NCBI GenBank assembly: GCA_021234155.1
Contig: JAJEKV010000031.1
Span: 15,892,885-15,956,884 of the forward strand
Source of the DNA: Isoetes taiwanensis
Lineage: Eukaryota > Streptophyta > Lycopodiopsida > Isoetales > Isoetaceae
Reading direction: 5' to 3'
Length of the DNA: 64,000 nucleotides
Part shown: one piece after another, positions 21,120 through 32,002 of the stretch
How positions within the stretch are numbered: position 1 is the stretch's first letter
How the letters are laid out: every line of letters begins with the position of its first letter
The notes under the pieces: model-generated
What the model saw: the letters and a program-made list of their open reading frames with translations, nothing else
What the model was told of the DNA's origin: nothing
Database searches by the model: none
Position numbers and translations under genes: made by a program

Positions 21120-23090
21120 TGGCATTGCAGTTTTTTTAGTTTTTGACCTCACACTTTAGCCGATTACGATGTATAGATAAATAGATGAATTGATAAATAG
21201 ATAAATAGATAGCCGAATTGAGGTCTGTCGTGTAGATTACATATATACAGGTCGGATTTTGTGTGTATATGTTATACAAGAAATATGACCTGAGTTGTTT
21301 TGTATGTGTGATAAATGACTGTTGCAGTTTGACAACAAATATGTATACTTTTAACAGCATTCTCTCATATTTTTGTGAGACTTCATTTTGCACATAAATG
21401 TCTTGGATGGGGTTCTTCTTTGTTGCCATATTTTCTGCCCTTTATCTGGTCATTCTTTGGCTTTGCAGATTTCGATGATTCCATGCATCATGCAGAGTAC
21501 TAAAGTTAACTGATCTGAGGATGAACAGAATTTCTCAACGAAATGAAACACATTTAAGGCCAAAAAATGCCTTAACATGACTTATATTTACGCAATAAGG
21601 ATGTCTTCTGCAGCATTCAACACAATCTCTTATGATCTACATGATTTTGGTTTGTAGCACAATAGAGAAAGCGTGGCATTTCTTCAATTCCAGCAGTGGT
21701 ATTGCAGAACAGATGAACATCAATGCCTAAGGCTTTTTATCACAGATATCTCCAGCTGGTAAAACTTGTGTAAGATATGACACAGATGCAGTCAGACCAT
21801 TACTGCATGCGACAGTAAGGTTTCTCTTGATTGTCAAAGTGGACGTAAAGTAGTCCATGTATTATACCAAGAACAAGTACAGATATGTTAACTCGTAAGT
21901 AAGGCTAACCTTTCTCTGGAATGTAGAAGCATCACTGGCTCCTTTCTGGGATTCACTGCAGAAAAATAACACTAAAGCTTCAATACCCTTTAGGATGGTA
22001 GCATCGAGCCATGAACATAAAATCAGAGATTGGAAAATTCTTGCAAAAATGCAAGCGTCATTTCCGTGTCATTTGAAGATTTCGTAGAGAAAATCTGATG
22101 TAATCTTATTATGATTGTAAACTACAAGTTTGTTTCATTGCTATTTCATTTTGTGTGTCTATCATGTATATCTATTTCATTATTTGCCATTTGAAGATTA
22201 AAGGCTGCTACAGGTGATGATGAACTAAGCAAACCATTGTTGATGGTCAGTCCTTCAACGAACTGCAGCAAATGAATATCAGCAAATTTAGAAATCTTCC
22301 AGTAACTGGGCTGCAAATTCAGTGAACAAATTATTTCCTACCTCTGACATTCTGACAGCATGCAGGTTAATGCTAGTGTCCTTTGGTCAGCAATGACGTC
22401 ATGATCAGGATAGCTATCACATCTATCACTGCCAGCATAACAAGTATTGATGATGGATGCATTTGTGACTTTTCTTCTTAAGATTATAATCAACCAGTAG
22501 TATTAGGATCTGAAGATGTACCATGCAGCATCTTTTAGTCAGAAATGACATCATGACCGGGTAGCAATCAAATCTACCGCTGCCAGCATGGCAATGATTG
22601 GCAGATGGAAGTAGATATATTTATATAGTAGTAGACATATCTCTGCATATAATCATATAATGTTGACAGCAGTTGCATTGCTGCACTACAAATAGTGTGA
22701 TATTCTGATGGCTTTAATGTGAAATTAATGAAATATGTAATATGTATGGAATGATTATATATCGATGAACGTATCTATCAGGGAAATGATGGAACAAAAT
22801 CTAATGAGATATCTAGTCTGTGGAATATAAATTGTGACAGCAATTCTGTTATCTATATCTTGTTATTATCTTCAGTACATTCAGTACAAGCTTAATTATT
22901 ACCTGGGTGCAGGTTGTGGATCGCTTGAAATATCTACTATGGCTTGGCACAGCTGTGAATATCGTGGTTGTGCCAGCATTTATCTGAATATTCTAGATCT
23001 TCATCTGTCATTAGCTGCAGAATCGAATCTAATAATCGTAACAATATCATAAGGATAAAGGCGGATCAAATTACGTGTCCGCTTGCATTA
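21120..23090. other. Noncoding region with short repeats
   Basis: No recognisable coding region. A GATA/GATAAATA-rich stretch lies at 21170-21205. A ~60-bp segment beginning GTCAGCAATGACGTCATGAT recurs in diverged form (about 22386-22445 and 22538-22597) and contains palindromic TGACGTCA. An ATG frame at 22834-23052 has no family signal. Confidence 0.45.
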
Positions 23091-23094
23091 GGCC

Positions 23095-23195
23095 GTTTGT
23101 ACAGATAAATAGGGCGAGCTGTGTGCGAATTTGCTCATCTGCAATCTGCATTCCGCAAGAGTTAGCTTGATCCGGCGCTAAGAATCTGCGGTATG
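23095..23195 (+). promoter_or_regulatory. Possible promoter and first noncoding exon
   Basis: GATAAATAGGGCG (about 23104) resembles a plant TATA element. About 85 bases later CTGCG|GTATGTCC resembles a splice donor. If real it would drive the ORF cluster starting at 24000 through a long 5' intron. This is weak, composition-based evidence. Confidence 0.25.
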
Positions 23196-23999
23196 TCCTC
23201 TCGTTTGTGTTCTTTTTCTTTTTGTCTCTACCTCCTCTAAGGTCGGACATTAGATGTATTTGGTTTTCTGTTAGTTTTTTGGAATCGTTAATTTTGTTGA
23301 ATTAGATGTCTATAATGAGGACATCTGCCTACGTGGCAGAGCCACGTGGCGCCCATCTAAGAGACAGCCTGCACTCGCCAGAAGCAAGCTTGCAACTTCT
23401 TTTGCAGTTTCGATGGCTGTCAACCAAGGGTCGTTGCTGCTGAGACCCCTTGGTATTCCGATGTTCACATTTTTTTCTACGATTGTTATCCTCGGTGATG
23501 ACTATGATATATAGATAATACCATAGGTTGTTACCCAATTCCTCAACGTATCTACATGTGTCTCAAAAGACAACCCTAATAAATTATGCAACATCCAAGG
23601 GATGTGGTGAATTGTTTAGCTACATATTTAACATGTCTATTCTTCCCTATCTTCGATTTTGAACGATTTGCATTCTATCTTATGCTCTTTATTTCCAAAT
23701 TCATGTGCCTTAGTGGGACATGCTTAAGTAGTGGAGTGTAGGTGAAGTCTTAAAGATGGATATAATAGCTGAGGGTAAAACTGAAATCCTAATGCCAAGA
23801 GTTATTACACATGATCTTCATATTGATCTTAAGGTATGCATTAGAACATGAGGTATACTTAAGGAATGGTTAAACATTTAATTAGTGATATTTGCTAGCG
23901 TGTCATGTACTCAGATATAATATACATATATAATGAATTTTTGTATGTTCCATCTAGGTGGTTTTGTTGAGCTACATTCGACTGTTTTGTATGCTATAA

Positions 24000-24416
24000 A
24001 TGGACGAGGCAGTAGAGTTGACATTAGCTGTATTCCAGAGTTTGGGTATGAATACAGTTGGAGGTCACGAGTTCTTGCTCGTGTACTCATTGATTTTGGG
24101 TGCAAGGAGGAGTAGACAAATAGTGGCATTTCTTAGATGTGTTGGAAATGATCGTTTATTTTCAATCGTCTCGTTTGAAGATTTAGATATGCACCATATT
24201 GGAATTATAAACTCTAGTTACTTATTTGAGGAAGCCGTGATAGATGGAAATGTGGATCCTCGTCATTTATTGTTGTTAAGATTTCAGGAGAGGCAGTTTG
24301 AAATGCTAGGAGCTTATTATGCGATGGTTTTTGATCTTGAAGTAAGTGGGACATTGATCTTGAGAGATGATGTGACGATTGAAGTCTTCCATAGAAGAGA
24401 TTATTCTAGACGATGA
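24000..24416 (+). CDS. Unrecognised 138-aa ORF in Helitron cluster
   Basis: An intact ATG-to-TGA frame: MDEAVELTLAVFQSLGMNTV, VAFLRCVGNDRLFSIVSFED, then RHLLLLRFQERQFEMLGAYY. Mixed alpha/beta composition with no signal peptide and no motif I can name. It is followed after 15 bp by the next small ORF in the same orientation. It could be a single-exon gene captured by the Helitron or a Helitron accessory gene. Confidence 0.45.
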   Translation: MDEAVELTLAVFQSLGMNTVGGHEFLLVYSLILGARRSRQIVAFLRCVGNDRLFSIVSFEDLDMHHIGIINSSYLFEEAVIDGNVDPRHLLLLRFQERQFEMLGAYYAMVFDLEVSGTLILRDDVTIEVFHRRDYSRR

Positions 24417-24431
24417 AGTGTCCGTACTGTT

Positions 24432-24668
24432 ATGGGTCCACCTAGTAGGGTCCTATGTGTATATGGGAAGGAATATATCTATATCTATGATTTTAGCTAT
24501 GATATCAGTCTTCCGTCATATCGACGAAATTTCCCTAAAAAATATCTAGAGGATGGGGGGAAGAGCTTGGATTATGTAATTGTTCATGTGGATACTATGG
24601 ATATGTCTATATGTCTGCTATATCTTAGACGTTCTAAATATATCATTTTCTATTACTTTGTAGTCTAA
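24432..24668 (+). CDS. Unrecognised 78-aa ORF, hydrophobic end
   Basis: ATG-started frame with Tyr-rich content (GKEYIYIYDFSYDISLPSYR) and a hydrophobic C-terminus (YIIFYYFVV). Its stop overlaps the start of the next ORF at 24668 by one base. Function unknown. It may be noncoding. Confidence 0.3.
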   Translation: MGPPSRVLCVYGKEYIYIYDFSYDISLPSYRRNFPKKYLEDGGKSLDYVIVHVDTMDMSICLLYLRRSKYIIFYYFVV

Positions 24669-25048
24669 TGGAAGATCGCCCTGAAAAGGAAGTTAAAAGC
24701 ACAGCATATCATGCTGTTGAAGGTATAGGTGAGTGTTCAGATAGTCAGACACCAAAGAGGAAAGGGCAATCGAGATTGTGTGCAATCAACAAAAAAAGTC
24801 AACAACGGAGACGAAATCAAATTGCGTTGCATATAGCATCCCACAGATTGCGTGCGAGGCCAATCACGTCAAGGATATTGGACATGCAAGTGGAGAAGTT
24901 ATCAGCCGAAATAGACAAGATGTCCGATGGAGTGATTAAGTTATCTATGAATGTTAATAAACTGTGTGGACAACTAACTCGATTACATCGTCTTCTACAG
25001 ATTATCGAGTGCACCAATGATATTGCAAGAAGCATGTGGGGAAAATAA
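24668..25048 (+). CDS. Unrecognised 126-aa basic coiled-coil ORF
   Basis: Intact ATG-started frame. The N-terminal half is basic (KRKGQSRLCAINKKSQQRRR) and could bind nucleic acid or act as a nuclear signal. The C-terminal half has heptad-like spacing (MQVEKLSAEIDKMSDGVIKL, NVNKLCGQLTRLHRLLQIIE), suggesting oligomerisation. Family unknown. It is the middle member of the co-oriented small ORF cluster upstream of RepHel. Confidence 0.45.
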   Translation: MEDRPEKEVKSTAYHAVEGIGECSDSQTPKRKGQSRLCAINKKSQQRRRNQIALHIASHRLRARPITSRILDMQVEKLSAEIDKMSDGVIKLSMNVNKLCGQLTRLHRLLQIIECTNDIARSMWGK

Positions 25049-25345
25049 ATATAGAGATGAGACATAAAAAAAACTAAAGATCCATAATGTGCGTATTACT
25101 ACATATGAAATATGTGACATTTCGATGATATAAATATAGAGATATGTGATAACATAATTTTTTATTATCTTTTTTTGATTGAGGTCTTTATAAGCATAGT
25201 GTTAATCGATGGCTTTAGGCTCTATTTTAACTAGGCAAATATTAAAAAATTATAAGTATTGAATGAAGTTTTAGAATTATTTACGTAGATATACGTACAT
25301 GTAGAGAAGTTACTCACATGGTTTCGTATATATCAATAGATTTCA

Positions 25346-25711
25346 ATGGGTATACCACTGCCTGATGAGATTCTCATCCAAATGGACGGGAACAAACGAC
25401 TTCTTTGTGTAACCATACGAGAGTTACAAAACATGACGGATGAACCTTATTACATGAGTTGTGGATGGCTTGAAGGATCTGGACCAGCGATCTATTCTGC
25501 ACTTGCCGAGGCGAAGTATTTTCCTGATTCTCTGTTTACGCTAGTCGAGGTAGTAGACACATATAAGCCATGCGCCGCTTTGGCGCATTTTTTAGGCAAA
25601 TATGGAAATCCAAAATTTTCTCAATCAGTTGCTGCATTTCGAGTTGGAGCAAGCTGGGTTGAAGAAACCTTAAAGGTTTTGCTTTACAAGGTCACGGATG
25701 ATATGTCATAA
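25346..25711 (+). CDS. Unrecognised 121-aa ORF
   Basis: Intact ATG-to-TAA frame (MGIPLPDEILIQMDGNKRLL; MSCGWLEGSGPAIYSALAEA; FGR-like VAAFRVGASWVEETLKVLL). It looks like a compact globular domain. No motif identifies it. It is co-oriented with, and about 600 bp upstream of, the RepHel start. A ~95-bp tandem duplication (25813-26002) lies between. Confidence 0.45.
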   Translation: MGIPLPDEILIQMDGNKRLLCVTIRELQNMTDEPYYMSCGWLEGSGPAIYSALAEAKYFPDSLFTLVEVVDTYKPCAALAHFLGKYGNPKFSQSVAAFRVGASWVEETLKVLLYKVTDDMS

Positions 25712-25812
25712 ATATGTTGTCGTTGATAAATTTACGCTATATTGTTACACTAACTTATTGATATCTAATATGGCTATGTCAAAACTAACTTTCATATGCA
25801 ACCTTGATATGC

Positions 25813-26002
25813 ATGAATACGTATATCAAGTTACTATTGTGCTTTTTGTCTAATAAATTGTTGACTTATATTCAATGTGCGCATAATGCATAAAGATATA
25901 GAGTATGATGAATACGTATATCAAATTACTGTTGTGCTTTTTGTCTAATAAATTGTTGATTTATATTCAATGTGCACATAATGCATAAAGATATAGAGTA
26001 TG
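25813..26002 (+). repeat. 95-bp tandem duplication
   Basis: Two adjacent copies (25813-25907 and 25908-26002) start ATGAATACGTATATCAA and include GCTTTTTGTCTAATAAATTG. They differ at a handful of positions. The AATAAA-like content could make this a duplicated 3' end of the preceding ORF. Confidence 0.85.
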
Positions 26003-26317
26003 TATATCTAGCATATGTATTATTACATCCAAATGCCGTGTTTGTGTAGCTTTGTATTGCCATTTGACGTCGTATATACTCGTGATTACAGATTACGTGT
26101 ATTTGTATGGTATGCTATGTGATTCGTGAAAAGGCAACTTAGCAAGTAAGTTTTTGAATTTTATCTACTCTTATCTACTCTTATATACACCGAGATTCGA
26201 TGCCTTGATGCCTCTTTGATTCCCGAGTGGGGGAAGGTTCAATTCATTCAGTGCTCTAGCTTAGTTAAACAAACATTAATATATGAAAATATAGAGACAT
26301 CCATCGGCATTGGAATA

Positions 26318-28975
26318 ATGCCTCGGAAAGAGTGGTTTGCTAATATACCTGAAGAAGATAGGAACAGAATATGAGAGAGAAAGAGAGAACTTCGTGCACA
26401 TGAGTCTGAGGTAGATAAGGAGAAAAAACGAAAAAGGCAGAGAGTGTTGCGAGCAGGCCTAACTGAAGAAGCCAAGGAGAGAGTACGAGAACGAGATAGA
26501 CAACGCTATAAAGAATCGAAAGCAAGAAAGCGTCGAAAAGTACACGTAGATGAATGCAATGAACAATCCGTTTTAGATAGGGAAACTAATGTTGTGATAG
26601 GTGAACAAAATAACATTTCGTTTATTGCCACTGGTAATAATCACTCAAATTTAACTGATGGAGAAATGCAAGGAAGGTTAGAGGAAAGAGAACGTGATGA
26701 AAGAGTTTGTGCTGGAGGTATACCTATGATTACAGAAGCTATTGAAAGAGACAAAAGTGAGGATTTAGATTCAGATGCGGTGTGTCTTGCAAGGGCCTCG
26801 AAACATTGGCGATCCTGTGCGCAACACATGAGTAAGGCAATACGTCATACTTATACGATGTGTTCATGGAATAAAAGGTGCACGTATTGCCAAATCCCAT
26901 TGCTCAATGTAGAGGTGAATGGATTTTGTTGCAACAAAGGAAAGTGGTTATTACCTGCTTTGCCACCATTACCCACGGCTTTAAACAATCTGTACAACAT
27001 GCAAGAATTCGCTAAATTAGCAAGAAAGACAAACAGATTGTTTTGTTTCAGTGTGCTTGGAGTGAGTGGAGGATTCGTGAATTTGGATTTTCCTTCGTCT
27101 GTGACAATTAGTGGACGAACGTATCATAGAGTACGACCCGCTGCAGAATCAGGGCATCCAATACATTGGTACATTTATGACGAAACTGAGCGATATATAC
27201 AAGGTCGAAGCCAACAAGTACCATTTGAGTGGATTGCCATTGTCGGTTCAATCCTTAATCAGGTGAATCCGTTCGTTCAGATCCTCCGAAATATAGGAAG
27301 TATGCATCTACCGTCTGCATACATTACAGTTCAAGGAGTAGTGGCAAGTAACGAAATCGGAGCCATTGCAGATGCTAGTAATACGACCGACATTTCTCCT
27401 CGAATTGCTGGTTTTTGGCTTCGTAGTGAGGGGGAGCCAACTTTCATCAATATTCTTGATCCTATGTATGAACCGTTACAGTATCCGCTTTTTTTTCCAC
27501 ATGGAACCATTGGATGGGGGCTTGGAAACGAATATGGTTTCACGCAATTGCAATGGTACAGATCTAGATTGCTACACGAAGATCGTTTCCTTCAATTAGG
27601 TCGTCTATGTGGAGAATATCTAGTCGACATGTATTCTAGGGTCGAAGATGCACGATTAAACTATTTTAAAACAACAGCATTTCGAAATAGAAGAGTGCAG
27701 TATGATGAAGACTATTCTGAGCGAGAAAATGATGCTCGTAATGATATCATCTTGCCATCGTCATTCTTAGGTTGTCAAAGATGGTGCTCTGTGCAAGTTG
27801 CTGATGCATTAGCACTATCTAGATCAAAAGGACGTCCGACGTTATTCATTACTATGACTACAAATACGGATTGGCCAGAAATACAGGATAGATTAAGGCC
27901 TGGACAAAATACTTCCGATGTTCCTATGATTGTTATTCGTTGCTTCCATGGAAGACTGCAACGGCTAAAAGAGCTTCTCCACAAATTCTTCCAGTGCATA
28001 TCATACGTAATCACTGTCATAGAATTCCAAAAGCGTGGTTTGCCACATGCTCATCTCGTTTTGCGAACTGAACCCGATATACCGATCGAATGCATAGATG
28101 AGATAATCTCCGCTGAGTTGCCTACAGATCCTATTCTTCGAGGACAGGTTTTAAAATTTATGATACATAGACACACGGAAAGGTGTTCTCCAAAAGGCAA
28201 TCCTTGTTGTTACAAATATCCGAAGGACGTCAATCCAACTACCTATCTTGATTCGAAAGGTTACGTACAGTATAGGAGAAGGACTATAGATGACGTATGG
28301 GTGGTTCCATACAATGCTTTTCTCCTGCATGAGTTAGATTGCCATATTATGGTAGATATTGCATCCACGGTCCATGTATTCTCTTACCTTTATGGTTACC
28401 TCTACAAAGGATTTGATAGTGCCAACTTTCAAGTAACCCGCGAAAGGTATTGCACTTCCATACCACCATCATTAGATAATGAATGTGAAACAGTTGTAGG
28501 ACCCCCGTCGAGGACTAATAATCGAGAAGAAAATAGTATAAACCAAGTATCGGAACAAGGATCATCTGAGCTATCCGCGAGGCAACCTGCTAAAGACGAA
28601 ATACAAGACTACCTAAAGGCACGTTATTTATCAGCTACAGAAGCAGCTTGGAGAACAATGTCGTACGATATTACAACTAAAACTCCTGCTGTCAAATGTC
28701 TACCATTGCATCTACCGTGTTCAAATACAAGATCATTATTAGATCGATATTTTTTACGACCTATACATGGTGAATTTGATTCTTTCACGTATATTCAATA
28801 TTATGAACAACATTCACTGGTGACGTACAATTCAGCATTGCCAATGGATCCTCGGAGCCATTTAGAACAAGAACGAGAGGGATTCATAAGGCATGTGGTA
28901 AAAAAGAGAGTTAGAGAACCGATTGTATGTAGAATACGATTGCTATTACCTCGAGTAGGAGAAGCATTTTTTTAA
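26318..28975 (+). pseudogene. Helitron RepHel protein, Rep part
   Basis: The natural start is probably ATG at 26318 (MPRKEWFANIPEEDRNRI). A TGA at 26372-26374 interrupts the frame at codon 19, probably a decayed CGA. Downstream the frame is open to 28975 with RERDRQRYKESKARKRR (basic N-terminus), CTYCQIPLL...FCCNKGKW (zinc-finger-like), a long Helitron N domain, and the Rep motifs: LFITMTTNTDWPEI, then QKRGLPHAHLVL (the HUH motif, His-x-His) and SYLYGYLYKGFDSANF, which keeps the two-Tyr region. The frame ends GEAFF* where family members continue into the helicase, so Rep and helicase are separated by a one-base frameshift at T7 (28965-28975). Confidence 0.85.
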
Positions 28976-30807
28976 GACAAATTTTGCTACATCGTCCTGC
29001 AAGAGGATGGGATGAGCTAAAAATTGTGAACGAACAACAATATGAGACGTACCAGCAAGCTGCAGAGGCAGAGGGGTTGCTAGCAGAACACAATGAGGCA
29101 GTATTGGTTATGGATGAAGCCGTCTCACTATCCTTGAGTCCAATACAGTTGCGGTTTCTTTTTGCTATGTTATTGCTCGATCAAGGACCAGCAATTGAGC
29201 TATGGACAATGTTCAAAGTACCAATGAGCATTGACCTACTGGATGAATATCCAAACGACGAGGCAATTGCATTCAATGAATCTCTTCATTTAATCAATAA
29301 TATTCTAATGCAACATAGTACCAACATAATGGCGTTTGGTCTACAACTACTACCTCGACTTGGAAGAAGTGTAATGCACGAATTACAAAAGTTTTCTGAT
29401 CACAAACTGTATTTAGATAAAGTGACACAGATGGTGACCGTAATGAATACTGATCAACGCACAATATATAGTACTATTCGAGAGTGGTTGGAAACACCAG
29501 AAAGCATTCAACCTATATTTGTCGATGGAAAGGCCGGTAGAGGTAAAACTTTCCTGTTGAATTGTGTATGTTTGTCTATACGAGGCAAGCAATCCATAGT
29601 ACTCCCATGTGGTACGACAGCACTGGCAGCTCTTCAGTATCCAGGAGGACGAACTGCGCACTCACTGTTTCAAATTCCCGTGGAAGAAAATAATGCTGGA
29701 CTCCACTCATTGATAGAACATGACTCTGGGGCAGCAGATTTGCTCATCGCAGCTAAAGCTATTATCTGGGATGAATTCCCGATGGCGAACAAGGCTGTTA
29801 TAGAGAGCGCCCATCATGTGTTGCAGAGGTTGTGCAGAAGTAGTCTTCCATTTGGAGGTAAGCACTTTATTGCCTCTGGAGATTTTAGACAAATTGCTCC
29901 TGTTGTGAAGGGAGGCGGCAGAACTGCAGCATACAATGCATCCATAAAATCCTCACCCCTGTGGCAAAGTTTTCAAGTGTTCAGATTAGAACAACCAGTC
30001 CGTAATGCAGAAGATCCCGAACTAATGGAGTTTGTTGACCGCATAGGAGAGAATTGGAAGGAATCTATGGTCTCACTAGACATCTTCAACACAACGACGA
30101 GCGTGGAAAATAGTGTTGATTTACTTTATCCATCTAACATCCTCCATGACTCGGCAAAGTGCAAGAAACGCAACTTTCTGGCACCAATTAACAAAAGTGT
30201 TGATAATATCAATAATCATGTACTTAAGAGATTACTTAACGATGACAAGTCATATTATAGTTACGATCACATTACAGAACAAGATCAAATTATACACGAT
30301 CATCCTTATGCAACATCCGACTTTTTGAATAACTTCACGCATTCTGGAATACCAAATCATGAACTGAGACTTAAGGTAGGAGCTATATGCCATGTTATGA
30401 AACGATTAGACATGGAAAAGGGTTTAGTGAAAAATGCAAGAGTCATGGTCGTATCAATGCACACAAAGTTTGTGATGGTAAAAATTTTAGATGTGGTAAC
30501 TGAGGAGGACCTATGCACGTATCCAATTTCTAGAACCGACTTCTTTTATCAACCAGAAAATAGGCCTTGGACCATTCACAGGCGACAGTTACCACTTCGC
30601 CTATCTTATTCAACAACTTTCAATAGTTGCCAAGGACTAACGTTGGACCGTGTTGTTATCGACCTACGTACTGACGTATTCGCACATGGCCAGCTATACA
30701 CCGCACTCACTCGTATGCGATCGAGACAAGATGCCCTCATCCTGCTATCACCAGAGAATACTGCGAAATGCACAAAAAATGTTGTATACAAAGAATTGCT
30801 ATGTTGA
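28976..30807 (+). pseudogene. Helitron RepHel protein, PIF1-type helicase part
   Basis: Continuation of RepHel in the next frame (LRQILLHRPARGWDELKIVN). It contains Walker A GKAGRGKTFL, AAKAIIWDEFPMANK (Walker B, with DE), FGGKHFIASGDFRQIAPV (motif III), LRLKVGAICHVMKRL, and the C-terminal NSCQGLTLDRVVIDL and YTALTRMRSRQDALILL motifs of PIF1/RecD-like superfamily 1 helicases. All core motifs look intact for ~600 residues to the stop at 30805. No ATG lies at its beginning; it would be translated only by fusion to Rep. Confidence 0.88.
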
Positions 30808-30809
30808 TA

Positions 30810-31250
30810 AAGCGTCTTTTGCCTAACCTTTTTTCTTTATATGCATTTGTATACATACGGATCGAACAAAAAAATCATAAACAGTTGGGCTTCAAATAAG
30901 GTACATCGCTTATCCTATTCTTATATGAAAACACTATAAAGTGCATTGAAAGTATTTTGAGTAGTAAATTGTTATGCTGATGAGATACATTTTTCTTCAA
31001 TCCTTTTTCTAACAGGTTGATCCAAAACGTGGTAAACAATCTGACTTCACATAAGGTACATCGGCGCCACCAGTTACAATTATCACAAGCATATTAATGG
31101 TACTAATGTTAAGAATTGGAGCTCAAACAATATACATTCACTCAACTTTCTACAGGTACCATTTTCTGTCCATATGATACATGATTTACTGTTCGACTAT
31201 AATGAGATTCCCCTCATTCACACTTTATGAAAATATAATGACTTAATCTA
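30810..31250. other. Helitron 3' noncoding region
   Basis: AT-rich. Two similar phrases, ...ATAAGGTACATCGCTTATCC (30894) and ...ATAAGGTACATCGGCGCC (31050), repeat loosely. No coding signal. Confidence 0.5.
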
Positions 31251-31251
31251 T

Positions 31252-31800
31252 CCATCGCGGTGATAGTCTAGTGGTAAATCCATTGGTTATGGGTAACCCC
31301 CAGCCAGGACCAAAACCCACTGACTAACATTGGGTGGTTTTAAAAATATAAATAAAACCCTTCGCGATGGAAGCCTAGTGGTTAGGCCATTGGTTCTGGG
31401 TAACCCCCACCAAGGCTCAAAACCCATTGACTACCATTGGATGGTGATAAGAAAAAAAGAGAAAAATTCCATTACCGCGGTGATGGTCTAGTGGTAAATC
31501 CATTGGATATGGGTAGCCCCCAGCCAGGACTAAAACCCACTGACTAGCACCGGGTATGTGTACACCAACAAAAAAAAAAACAATATGAACGTATATCGCG
31601 CTGGTTGTCTAGTGGTCAGGTCATTGGATGTGGATAACCCCCATCCAGGCTCAAAATCCACTGACTACCATCGGATGATTAATAGTGGGAATCTCATGAT
31701 CGTCAAAACAGTTTCCATGTATCATGTGGACACTAGAACACAAGGCAATGCTGTGGGTTCAAATCCCGCGTGTTCTCAAGGTTGATATTGACTGTCCAAC
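31252..31800 (+). repeat. Tandem tRNA-like SINE units
   Basis: Four consecutive diverged units begin near 31257, 31364, 31475 and 31598 at ~110-120-bp spacing. Each has an A-box-like GGTCTAGTGGT (variants GATAGTCTAGTGG, GAAGCCTAGTGG, GTTGTCTAGTGG) and, ~35 bases on, GGNNNAAAACCCACTGAC resembling a B box. A/T-rich linkers separate them. A fifth stretch (about 31732-31782) has GGGTTCAAATCCCGCGTGTTC, a better B box with a matching GAACACAAGG arm. This is tRNA-derived SINE material arrayed in tandem inside the Helitron 3' region. Confidence 0.6.
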
Positions 31801-31862
31801 GAAATGTTTGTTCGAAAATTAATTCAGGTTGAACTGACACGAGGTCGATAAAGAGAAATGTT

Positions 31863-31884
31863 CGCGGCGGCCTTGGCCGCCGCG
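31863..31884. terminator. Perfect GC hairpin, candidate Helitron 3' signal
   Basis: CGCGGCGGCC, TT, GGCCGCCGCG: a 10-bp perfect stem in otherwise AT-rich DNA, followed by ATAAATTT, CTTG and T. This is the arrangement of a Helitron terminator. Confidence 0.6.
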
Positions 31885-32002
31885 ATAAATTTCTTGTAAA
31901 CTTAAAGTAAATTCAAAGTTGTCAGTAAGTAGGGTAATAGTGTACATACAAATCATAGTGTACAAGAAATTAAAATGGCCATAATATGGCCTGAACATAA
32001 TG

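Larger units (their letters stand above)
26164..31897 (+). mobile_element. Autonomous-type Helitron
   Basis: A 5'-end-like TCTACTC... (preceded by A) lies at 26164, a RepHel coding region at 26318-30807, and a perfect GC hairpin at 31863-31884 followed eight bases later by CTTG and a T. Helitrons start with TC, insert between A and T, and end with a hairpin 10-12 bases before CTRR. CTTG departs from CTRR, so the exact 3' end is tentative. A second identical-type 5' end at 20151 could mean a larger or nested element including the small ORFs. Confidence 0.6.

Noticed and set aside
31732-31790. A functional nuclear tRNA gene
   Set aside because: Only the B-box half looks tRNA-like. A full cloverleaf with an anticodon arm could not be drawn.
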